A stretch of DNA of 64,000 nt, taken from Variovorax sp. DXTD-1. Its GTDB lineage: Bacteria; Pseudomonadota; Gammaproteobacteria; Burkholderiales; Burkholderiaceae_C. Shown in pieces: positions 56,859 through 64,000 of the stretch (its first letter is position 1; the number at the start of each line of letters is the position of its first letter). The notes below the pieces were generated by a model. That model had not been told where the DNA came from, did no database searches, and saw nothing but the letters and a program-made list of their open reading frames with translations. The stretch lies in the NCBI RefSeq assembly GCF_003984625.1, contig NZ_RWKH01000018.1:1-64000 (forward strand). The letters run 5' to 3'. A program made the translations under genes and the position numbers.

Positions 56859-58666
56859 CTACTTGAGCACGCCCAGCAGATTGTTGAAGTCGTCGGTCCA
56901 GGGGCGGGTGCCAGCCGGAACCGCGATGGGCAAAGCCGCGCCGCGCAGCGGCTCGCGCGCCAGCACGGCGGGGTCGCGCGCAACCAGCACCCAGTCGGTC
57001 GAGTTGAGCCACTTCGACTCCTTGGCGTCGTCGCTCACCAGCACCGCATGCACCCCTTTCAACGCTGCGATTCGCGCGACCACGGGTGCGAGCTCGAGGT
57101 AGCGGTTGGACACGTGAAAGGCCACGATGCCGTCGGGCTTCATGTGGCGCAGGTAGACGTCCATCGCCTCGGCCGTGAGCAGATGGACCGGCACCGCGTC
57201 GCCCGAAAACGCGTCGACCGCCAGCAGGTCGAAACCCTGCGGCGCTTCGCGCTCCAGCGCCAGCCGCGCATCGCCGAGCACGCGTTCTGTCTGCGCGGGA
57301 CTGTCGCGCAAAAAGGTGAACTCGCTGTCCGCCAGTTCGAACACCTGCGGATTGATCTCGTAGATGCGGTACACGTCGCCGCTTCGGCCGTAGGTCGCAA
57401 GCGTGCCCGCGCCAAGGCCGATCAGCCCGACGCGGCGCGGCGCTTCTGGCGCGGCGGCCATGGCCCGGCCAATGCCCGAGGTGGCGCCGTAGTAAGTGGT
57501 GGGCTCGCGCCGCCTGAGCGGGTCGAGAAACTGTTCGCCATGCTTGATGGAGCCATGCGACAGCAGCCGCACGTAGCTCGGAGGATTGGCGCGGCGCACG
57601 TCGAAGGTGATCAGCGCGCCGTAGAAGCTGCGCACCAGGTGGCGCGCGCCCAACCTGTCGCTGCGGATCTGCGCCACCAGGAAAAAGACGCAGCAGGCCG
57701 CCAGGGCCACGCCGGCGAGCCGCAGCCACAGGCGATGGCGCAGCACGGCCACCGCCGCCAGCGCAGTGAGCGTGAGACCGATGCCCAGCTCGTAGTACGC
57801 GGGCAGCACGTGCGGCGCGACCAGCCCCACCAGGGCGCCGCCGATGGCGCCACCCAGCGAGAGCATCAGGTAGAAGCGCGTGAGATAGCGCGGTGCCGGC
57901 CGCAGCCTGGCGGTTTCTCCATGCAGGAACATGCACAGCACGAACAGGCCGCCGACGTAGATCGGCAGCCCCGTGCGCACATTCGAGCCGATGTGGTGCT
58001 GCAGGCCGAAGGCGCACAGCACCAGCACGCCCGCCGCCAGCGGCAGCCACGACGCGAGCGCCGGCAAGGCAAGCCAGAGCAGCGCGTCGGACCAGCGCGG
58101 AGGCGTCTCCTCGCCCGTCGCCGCCGTCGACGTTGACGTTGATGCCGGCACGGTTTCCGACCAGCGGTACGCCGCGAGCAAGGTGGTCCCTGCGCAAAGC
58201 ACCACGAACGCGCCATAGCCCTACGACCATCCCTGCGCCTGCTGGAGCAGCGAACTGCGCGGCTCGATCAGCACCGGATAGCACAGGAGCGACAGCAGCG
58301 AAGCCAGGTTCGACAGCGAGAAGTACCGGTACACCCGCGCGCTCCAGGGCGTGCGCGCCACCCAAGACTGCACCAGCGGCCCGGTGGTTGAAAGCAGGAA
58401 GTAGGGCAGGCCGATGGCTGCGAGCAGAAGGCCCACGTGCAACGCGGCCTGCGTCGCACACGGAGGTGCCGCGTCAGGCAGTCCGAATAGGCATAGCCCG
58501 CGAGCAGCACGGCCTGGAAGAACACCATGCAGATCGACCACACGGCGGCCGAGCCGCCGAACCACGGCAGGATCTGCTTGGCGATGAGCGGCTGGACGAG
58601 AAACAGCAGGAACGCGCTGCTGAAGATGGTGCCGGCAAACAGGAGCTGGATGCCGGCGCGTTCCAT
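56859..58666 (-). pseudogene. Broken fused membrane / spermidine-synthase-like gene
   Basis: The intact homologue would be a polytopic N-terminal half (helices starting LLFAGTIFSSAFLLFLVQPL) joined to a spermidine-synthase-like Rossmann half (VGLIGLGAGTLATYGRSGDV and DAFSGDAVPVHLL). Two lesions break it. The first frame (58666 to about 58460) shifts near 58457, where a one-base loss would explain the change. The second frame then reads LLAAIGLPYFLLSTTGPL up to an in-frame TAG at 58221-58223, exactly between QAQGWS and GYGAFVVLC. The remaining part could start at 58205. The two halves continue in one frame on either side of the TAG, so TGG to TAG is likely. Confidence 0.8.
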
Positions 58667-58672
58667 GCGGGT

Positions 58673-59125
58673 CTACTTGCCGAAGCCGCGTGCGAGGAAC
58701 ACCGCCACCAGCGGAATCAGCGCGATCAGGTGGGCCTGCACCATCACCAGCTTGCGCGTTTTGCGGATGTCGTCTTCGGCCGGCAGCGTGCCGTTGGCGC
58801 GCAGCGCCTTGCGCCAGCGAAAGTAGGTCAGTGTCGGAAAGATCGAAAGCACGCCGACGATGATGAACAACCCGAGCTTCACATGCAACAGCGGGTTGGT
58901 CCAATACCACGCTGTGCCCTTCACGCCCCACACCGTGCGGGCGATGCCGGTGGCGAGCACGGCAATGGCGGCCATGCCATAGACCAGGTCGACCTTGGCG
59001 AGCCGCTCCACCACGGCGGCATTGAGCCACTGCACGCGGCACAGCGCGGCCTCGCTGGAGATGAACACCACCATCGTGAGGATGGCCAGCAAGTGCAGGT
59101 AGGCGAGGATCGCTTCGAGGGTCAT
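58673..59125 (-). CDS. DUF2214-family membrane protein
   Basis: A 150-residue inner-membrane protein with four hydrophobic helices (AILAYLHLLAILTMVVFISS, VLATGIARTVWGVKGTAW, LGLFIIVGVLSIFPTLTYF, AHLIALIPLVAVFLA). The layout and the KRW-like basic loops fit DUF2214. Function unknown. It ends six bases before the broken synthase-like gene and may form an operon with it. Confidence 0.85.
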   Translation of the reverse strand: MTLEAILAYLHLLAILTMVVFISSEAALCRVQWLNAAVVERLAKVDLVYGMAAIAVLATGIARTVWGVKGTAWYWTNPLLHVKLGLFIIVGVLSIFPTLTYFRWRKALRANGTLPAEDDIRKTRKLVMVQAHLIALIPLVAVFLARGFGK

Positions 59126-59186
59126 CGGTGGCTTTCTTTTTCAATGGGTTGCAAATGCTTGCGGATTGTGCCGCCGCTCGGGCGCT

Positions 59187-60119
59187 TTACCCTCTTCCGC
59201 CCCAGAATTCGGGGCGTCCGTATTGCTCCTTGAGGAAATCGAGCCACAGCCGCACCCGCAGCGGCAGGTGCTTGGTGCCCGTGAACACCGCGTAGATGCC
59301 GTTGGGCGGCGCGGCGAAATCATCGAGCAGCGGCACCAGCAAACCCGCGTCGATCTCGGCCTCGACCTCCCAGGTGCTGCGCCAGGCAATGCCGTGGCCG
59401 GCCAGGCACCAGTCGTGCAGCACCTGGCCGTCGGAGCAATCGAGCGGGCCTTCGGGCCGCAGGTAGATCAGTTCTTCTCCGCCCTCGCCCTCTTCGGCGG
59501 GAAGGCGGAATGCCCAGCCGCGTGTTTGAGAGGCATCGCTCGACAACGTGAGGCAGGCAAAGCGCGACAGCTCGCTCGGGTGCTTGGGCATGCCGTGGCG
59601 GCGCACGAATTCGGGCGTGGCGACGCAGCGGCGCCGGTTGTCGGCCAGCCGCACGCTCACCAGCGACGAATCGGGCATGTCGCCCACGCGCACCGCGCAG
59701 TCGAAGCTCTCGCCGCGCACGTCGACCACGCGGTCGCTGAGGTTGAGCGAGATCGTGACTTCCGGGTGCATGGCATGGAAGCGCGGCACCAGCGGCGCCA
59801 CGTGGCGGCGGCCAAAGCCCGCCGGCGCCGTGACGCGCAAGTGCCCGCTGGCCTTGATGCCGCCGGCGCTCACGCTGGCCTCGGCATTGGCGAACTCCGT
59901 CAGCAGGCGCTGGCAGTCCTCGAGAAAGGCGCTGCCTTCGTGCGTGAGCGTGATGCGCCGCGTGGTGCGCACCAGGAGCTTCACGCCCAGCCTCGCCTCC
60001 AGCGCGTCGAGGCGCCGCCCCATGATGGCGGGCGCCACGCCCTCGGCCTTGGCCGCGGCGGTGAGGCCGCCGCGGGTCGCCACCGAGACGAAGGATTCGA
60101 GTTGCTTCAGGCGGTCCAT
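59187..60119 (-). CDS. LysR-family transcriptional regulator
   Basis: A 310-residue regulator of the CrgA-like group. The N-terminus (FVSVATRGGLTAAAKAEGVAPAI) is the winged helix; unusually it reads AIMGRRLDALEARLGVKLLV at the recognition helix. The effector domain shows RVTAPAGFGRRHVAPLVPRF and GVAWR-like GHGIAWRS. Its target is not fixed: the CoA-transferase gene lies 25 bases upstream on the same strand, so it may be co-transcribed with that operon. Confidence 0.9.
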   Translation of the reverse strand: MDRLKQLESFVSVATRGGLTAAAKAEGVAPAIMGRRLDALEARLGVKLLVRTTRRITLTHEGSAFLEDCQRLLTEFANAEASVSAGGIKASGHLRVTAPAGFGRRHVAPLVPRFHAMHPEVTISLNLSDRVVDVRGESFDCAVRVGDMPDSSLVSVRLADNRRRCVATPEFVRRHGMPKHPSELSRFACLTLSSDASQTRGWAFRLPAEEGEGGEELIYLRPEGPLDCSDGQVLHDWCLAGHGIAWRSTWEVEAEIDAGLLVPLLDDFAAPPNGIYAVFTGTKHLPLRVRLWLDFLKEQYGRPEFWGGRG

Positions 60120-60144
60120 GGCGCCCGAACTATATATCCCGGGT

Positions 60145-61335
60145 TCAACCGGCAGCGCCGGCCCGGCGCGCCTCGAAGGCGGCGATTTCTTCGTCGCTGT
60201 AGCCCACCTCCTTCAGCAGCTCACTGGTGTGCTCGCCGATGTGCGGCGGCTGCAGGCGAATGCCGGGCCGTTCGCCATCGAGCGTGAAGGGCATGAGCGG
60301 CACCTTGGCCATGTGGCCGTCGTTCATGCGCACGGGCGCGAGGCCGCCGGTGGCATTCAGGTGCGGGTCGTCGAACAGCTGCTGCGGCTTGGTGATGGGC
60401 GCAAAGGGCAGCTCGTTCTGCTCGAATACCGCGCTGAGTTCGGCCGCGCTGTAGCCGGCCAGGTGCGAGCGCAGAATCGGCATCATCCAGCCGCGGGCCA
60501 GCACGCGGTCGTTGTTGGTCTTCAGGCGCGGGTCGGCAAGCATTTCTTCCAGCCCGAAGGCCTTGCAGAAGATCGCCCACTGCTTGTCGCTCACGGCCGC
60601 GAGAAAGATCTGTTCGCCGTCCTTCACGGTGAACACGTCGTACACGGCCCACGCCGAAATGCGGCTGGGCATCGGGTCGGCGGCCTTGCCGGTGGCGGCG
60701 AACTGCATCATGTGCTGTGCGACCAGGAACACGTTGTTCTCGAACAGCGCGGACTGCACCTCGCAGCCCTTGCCGGTGAGCTCGCGCTGGCGCAGCGCGG
60801 CCATGGCGCCAATGGCGCCGAACATGCCGCCCATGATGTCGTTCACGCTGGTGCCCGCGCGCAGCGGATCGCCGGCGCGGCCCGTCATGTAGGCCAGGCC
60901 GCCCATCATCTGCACCACCTCGTCAAGCGCGGTGCGATGGTCGTACGGGCCCGGCAGAAAGCCCTTGTGGCTCACGTAGATGAGGCGCGGGTTGAGCTGC
61001 TTCAGGCTGTCGTAGTCCAGCCCCAGCTTCTTCATGGTGCCGGGCTTGAAGTTCTCGCTCACGATGTCGGCAGTGGCAACGAGGCGCAGCGCGGCCCCCA
61101 CGCCTTCGGGCGTCTTGAGGTCGAGCGCGATGCTCTTCTTGTTGCGGTTGAACGTGGGGAAGAAGCCCGAGCCCGAACCGAGCAGGCGGCGCGTGCTGTC
61201 GCCCTCGATGGGCTCGACCTTGATGACCTCGGCGCCGAGGTCGGCCAGCAGCAGGCCGCAGGTCGGGCCCATGACCATGTGGGTGAACTCGACGACGCGG
61301 ACGCCGGCGTACGGAAGCGGATTGGATTCAGGCAT
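60145..61335 (-). CDS. CaiB/BaiF-family CoA-transferase
   Basis: A 396-residue family III CoA-transferase. From ATG 61335 (MPESNPLPYAG) the family N-terminus VRVVEFTHMVMGPTCG is followed by LGAEVIKVEP, the catalytic-Asp region TALDEVVQMMGG and GTSVNDIMGGMF. It moves CoA between organic acids. It overlaps the upstream lyase gene by eight bases, so the two form one operon and probably act in sequence: activation of a hydroxy diacid, then cleavage. Confidence 0.92.
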   Translation of the reverse strand: MPESNPLPYAGVRVVEFTHMVMGPTCGLLLADLGAEVIKVEPIEGDSTRRLLGSGSGFFPTFNRNKKSIALDLKTPEGVGAALRLVATADIVSENFKPGTMKKLGLDYDSLKQLNPRLIYVSHKGFLPGPYDHRTALDEVVQMMGGLAYMTGRAGDPLRAGTSVNDIMGGMFGAIGAMAALRQRELTGKGCEVQSALFENNVFLVAQHMMQFAATGKAADPMPSRISAWAVYDVFTVKDGEQIFLAAVSDKQWAIFCKAFGLEEMLADPRLKTNNDRVLARGWMMPILRSHLAGYSAAELSAVFEQNELPFAPITKPQQLFDDPHLNATGGLAPVRMNDGHMAKVPLMPFTLDGERPGIRLQPPHIGEHTSELLKEVGYSDEEIAAFEARRAGAAG

Positions 61336-62275
61336 TTGCGTTGGTTTCCTGGACAGGGCCTTGGACAAAGCCCTTGGGCAGGCCGGCTTCGGGCGTCATG
61401 CCGTAGACCGGTTCGCCCGGCAAGCCGGCCATGAGCGGCGCGCGCGCCGCAATGAGTTTTTCGATGTCGATGCCGGTGCGAACGCCCATGGCCTCGAACA
61501 TGAAGACGAGGTCTTCGGTGACCGCATTGCCCGAGGCGCCGGGCGCATAAGGGCAGCCGCCGAGGCCACCGAGCGAGGCGTCGAAAGTGCGCACGCCCTC
61601 GTCCCACGCCGCAAGGCAGTTTGCGATACCGAGGCCGCGCGTGTTGTGCATGTGGGCCGCGCCGGCGTGTTGGCCCAGTTCGGCGCGCAGGCGCTTGAAG
61701 AGCCGGCGCACCTGCGCCGGGTTGGCATAGCCCACGGTGTCCGAAAGACCGGCTTCTTCCGCGCCTGCCTCGACGCACTGCGCCGCGAGGCGGATCACGT
61801 CGTCTTCAGGCACCAGCCCTTGCAGCGTGCAGCCGAAAGCAGTGGAGATGCCGACTTCGAGCAGCACCCCGGGCGCCGTGTCGCGGCGCAACTCGGAAAT
61901 GGCGCGCACTTCATCGACCATTTCGGCCGGCGTCTTTCGCACGTTGGCCAGCGAATGCGCCACGCTGGCCGATACGGGCATCGTGAGCTTGTGCGCGCCG
62001 GCTTCGAGCGCGGCCTGCGCGCCCTTGCGATTGGGCACCAGCGCCATCACCACGAGGCCCGGCAGCGTAGCGGCGTGGCGCACCACTTCCGCCGCATCGG
62101 CCATCTGCGGCAGCAGCCTGGCGGGTACGAAGGAGGCCACCTCGATCTCGCGCACGCCGGCGGCGTAGAGCGCGTCGATCCAGCGCAGCTTGTCGGCCGT
62201 GGGCATGGTCGCCTTGACCGATTGCAGGCCGTCGCGCGGGCCGACCTCGCTGATCACAACATCGGGGGGTGTCAT
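61328..62275 (-). CDS. Hydroxymethylglutaryl-CoA-lyase family protein
   Basis: A 315-residue TIM-barrel aldolase of the HMG-CoA lyase type. Catalytic motifs are GPRDGLQSVK (Arg, Asp), the metal-binding HMHNTRGLG and the Cys loop GLGGCPYAPGASGN. It cleaves a 3-hydroxy-acyl-CoA to give acetyl-CoA plus a keto acid; HMG-CoA or citramalyl-CoA are the plausible substrates. The start at 62275 has AAGGAG upstream. Divergent from the IclR gene, which may control it. Confidence 0.92.
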   Translation of the reverse strand: MTPPDVVISEVGPRDGLQSVKATMPTADKLRWIDALYAAGVREIEVASFVPARLLPQMADAAEVVRHAATLPGLVVMALVPNRKGAQAALEAGAHKLTMPVSASVAHSLANVRKTPAEMVDEVRAISELRRDTAPGVLLEVGISTAFGCTLQGLVPEDDVIRLAAQCVEAGAEEAGLSDTVGYANPAQVRRLFKRLRAELGQHAGAAHMHNTRGLGIANCLAAWDEGVRTFDASLGGLGGCPYAPGASGNAVTEDLVFMFEAMGVRTGIDIEKLIAARAPLMAGLPGEPVYGMTPEAGLPKGFVQGPVQETNANA

Positions 62276-62293
62276 CGACTCTTGTCTCCTTGG

Positions 62294-62357
62294 AGCGATC
62301 GGTTCGCGATCGCTTGACAATTCTATCTTGCAGAACTAAGTTCCGTTAAATAGAATT
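62294..62357. promoter_or_regulatory. Palindromic candidate operator of IclR
   Basis: The 118-base divergent gap holds three nested dyads: AGCGATCG / CGATCGCT (62294-62301, 62307-62314), AATTCTAT / ATAGAATT (62319-62326, 62350-62357) and, between these, GAACT-A-AGTTC (62334-62344). A TTGACA box starts at 62314. IclR proteins bind palindromes in such gaps, so repression of one or both flanking genes is likely. Confidence 0.55.
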
Positions 62358-62393
62358 AGACCGCCGAACGACTTTCCCTGTCAAGCCAACGCC

Positions 62394-63134
62394 ATGCCCC
62401 GCAAAGCCCAGACCGAATCGGTCTCAGACCTCAATGCCGCCCCCGGTGGCGCCGCTGCGGTCGACCGCGCGCTGAGCCTGCTCTCAGCCTTTCAGCCTGG
62501 CGACGAGGCGCTGTCGCTCGCGCAGTTTGCAGAGCGCACGCAGCTCTACAAGAGCACGGTGCTGCGCCTCCTGGCTTCGCTGGAACATGCGCGGCTGATC
62601 CGCCGGCAGGACGACGGGCGCTATGCGCTCGGCGCCGAGATCGCACGCCTGCACGGCCTCTATTCGGCGTCGCTCTCGCTCGACCGCATCGTGCTGCCGG
62701 TGCTGCGCGCGCTGGCCGCGGCCACTGGAGAAAGCGCGGCGTACCACGTGCGGCAGGGCCAGGGCGACGGCTGGGTGCGGCTGTGCCAGTTCCGCGTCGA
62801 TTCGTCGCATGTGGTGCGCGACCACGTGCGCGCGGGCGACCTGCTGCCCAACGACCGCGGCGCCGGTGCGCGCGTGCTGATCGCCTTCGGCCCCGAAGCC
62901 GAACAGCCGCGCAGCCCCAGGGAACGGAAGCTGTACGACGCCATTCGCGCGCAGGGCTACTGCGCGCTGGTGGGCGACCGCACGGCTGAACTCGCGGGCA
63001 TTTCGGCGCCGGTATTCCATGCCGATGGCCGCCTGGCCGCGGCGGTCACGCTGACCATGCCCGCCCACCGCTACGACCCGCGCCATATAGAGCCGGTGTG
63101 CGCCGCGGCGCGCCAGCTCAGCGGAATGAGCTGA
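62394..63134 (+). CDS. IclR-family transcriptional regulator
   Basis: A 246-residue regulator. The N-terminal winged helix (AVDRALSLLSAFQPGDEALSL, LYKSTVLRLLASLEHARLI) is followed by a GAF-like effector domain (about 90-245; LPVLRALAAATGESAAYHV, VGDRTAELAGISAPVFHADG). Effectors are small acids, often glyoxylate or aromatic catabolites. It sits between a lyase operon and malate synthase, one or both of which it probably controls. Confidence 0.93.
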   Translation: MPRKAQTESVSDLNAAPGGAAAVDRALSLLSAFQPGDEALSLAQFAERTQLYKSTVLRLLASLEHARLIRRQDDGRYALGAEIARLHGLYSASLSLDRIVLPVLRALAAATGESAAYHVRQGQGDGWVRLCQFRVDSSHVVRDHVRAGDLLPNDRGAGARVLIAFGPEAEQPRSPRERKLYDAIRAQGYCALVGDRTAELAGISAPVFHADGRLAAAVTLTMPAHRYDPRHIEPVCAAARQLSGMS

Positions 63135-63323
63135 AAACGCGACGGAGCGGACTCTGAGGGCCGCTGATTACCGCCATTTTTGTCACTGATAAATCACGCT
63201 TTCGGCTCTTACAGGCCAGCAAAGTATCGAATAAAGTCCTTGCATGGAACCACGGCGCAGCGCTGTTCTGACAGACATCGCCTCCTGTTCCGCCCACATT
63301 GAATCGTTCTCCAGGAGAAAAAC
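63135..63323. promoter_or_regulatory. Promoter region of malate synthase G
   Basis: 189 bases between IclR and glcB. An AT-rich stretch (CATTTTTGTCACTGATAAATCACGC, about 63175-63200) is the likely promoter area. CCAGGAGAAAAAC directly before the start is a good ribosome-binding site. No clear palindrome like that near 62340 was seen. Confidence 0.35.
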
Positions 63324-64000
63324 ATGACCGCCCGCACCACCGCCCACGGACTCCAGGTCGCGACCGAGTTGCACCGCTTCATCGAAGACAAGGTCTTGCC
63401 CGCCAGCGGTGTGGCCAGCGATGTTTTCTGGAAGGGCTTCGACGCCATCGTGAGCGACCTCGCTCCGAAGAACATTGCGCTCTTGGCCGAGCGCGACCGC
63501 CTGCAGGCCGAGCTCGACGCCTGGCACAAGAAGAACCCCGGCCCGATTGCCGACATGCCGGCGTACCGCGCATTCCTCGAAAAGATCGGCTACCTGCTGC
63601 CGCAGCCCAAGGGCGCGAAGGCCACCACGGCCAACGTCGACTCCGAACTCGCGCTGCAGGCCGGCCCGCAGCTGGTGGTGCCCATCCTGAACGCACGCTA
63701 CGCACTCAACGCCGCCAATGCGCGCTGGGGCTCGCTGTACGACGCCCTCTACGGCACCGATGCCATTCCTGAAACCGACGGCGCCGAAAAGGGCAAGGGC
63801 TACAACCCCGTGCGCGGCGCCAAGGTCATCGCGTTCGCACGCGAAGTGCTCGACCAGGCCGCGCCGCTCGAGAACGGTTCGCACAAGATGGCGACCGGCT
63901 ACAGCGTGAAAGACGGCCAGTTGCACATCGCGCTGCAAAGCAGCAGCACCACGCTGCGCGACCCCGCCGCCTTCGTGGGCTACCAGGGTGATGCGGCCTC
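63324..64000 (+). CDS. glcB: Malate synthase G, N-terminal part
   Basis: The first 225 residues of a protein normally about 720 long; it runs off the right edge. It condenses glyoxylate with acetyl-CoA to malate. Family blocks are [54 protein letters not shown] and [13 protein letters not shown]. It is read in the same direction as the upstream IclR gene. The catalytic Arg, Glu and Asp residues lie beyond the window. Confidence 0.95.
   Translation, partial: MTARTTAHGLQVATELHRFIEDKVLPASGVASDVFWKGFDAIVSDLAPKNIALLAERDRLQAELDAWHKKNPGPIADMPAYRAFLEKIGYLLPQPKGAKATTANVDSELALQAGPQLVVPILNARYALNAANARWGSLYDALYGTDAIPETDGAEKGKGYNPVRGAKVIAFAREVLDQAAPLENGSHKMATGYSVKDGQLHIALQSSSTTLRDPAAFVGYQGDAA

Overview
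The window is high-GC, densely coded DNA of a betaproteobacterium, most probably a Comamonadaceae member close to Variovorax. The grounds are indirect: a free-standing Bug/TctC-type solute receptor, a Gcr-family membrane protein, a thiL / pgpA / cinA neighbourhood, lptA-lptB-rpoN, dsbA-SPOR-argS, an IclR regulator beside malate synthase G, and SHDLRQPLHA-type hybrid histidine kinases. No tRNA, rRNA, CRISPR array or intact insertion sequence was recognised.

Layout. 1-3.7 kb is a lower-GC accessory edge: a large protein with an N-terminal PIN-nuclease fold that runs off the left end, two small genes of unknown function, a scrap of an ISL3-type transposase and a possible ComM scrap. 3.7-12 kb is a signalling block: two tandem PhnD-like periplasmic binding proteins, a divergent hybrid histidine kinase, a third binding protein and a second hybrid kinase, then a glycosyltransferase-like protein. 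No permease or transport ATPase is present. 12-19.9 kb (- strand) is a two-partner secretion locus, ordered CHAT protease, TpsB pore, TpsA exoprotein.

20-27 kb holds a large HPII-type catalase whose start overlaps a 55-residue membrane protein, a transglutaminase, a Ku plus free-standing LigD-type polymerase pair, and an aspartoacylase-like hydrolase. 27-36 kb carries rpe, apaG, a Gcr / antiporter / YbdK trio with overlapping stops and starts, a GlxA-type regulator divergent from a cysteine hydrolase, thiL and a lipoprotein. 36-42 kb is a LysR-controlled solute receptor plus flavin monooxygenase, with a convergent MFS pump. 42-49.6 kb is mixed: pgpA, cinA, NTF2-like and GNAT proteins, a SEC-C protein, an FMN glutamate-synthase-like enzyme coupled to a kinase-like protein, a PIN protein, an adhesin-E-like protein and an rRNA methyltransferase.

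49.7-56.3 kb is the housekeeping - strand block rpoN-lptB-lptA, dsbA, a SPOR protein and argS. 56.4-59.1 kb has a PsiF-like protein, a doubly broken spermidine-synthase-like gene and a DUF2214 protein. 59.2-64 kb contains a LysR regulator, a CoA-transferase / HMG-CoA-lyase pair, a divergent IclR regulator with a palindromic candidate operator, and the start of malate synthase G, which suggests acyl-CoA and glyoxylate metabolism.

The best candidates for undescribed biology are the PIN-headed protein at the left edge, the transporter-less binding-protein / hybrid-kinase block, the exported CHAT protease placed ahead of a two-partner secretion pair, the micro-membrane protein coupled to the catalase, and the antiporter coupled to a glutamyl ligase.
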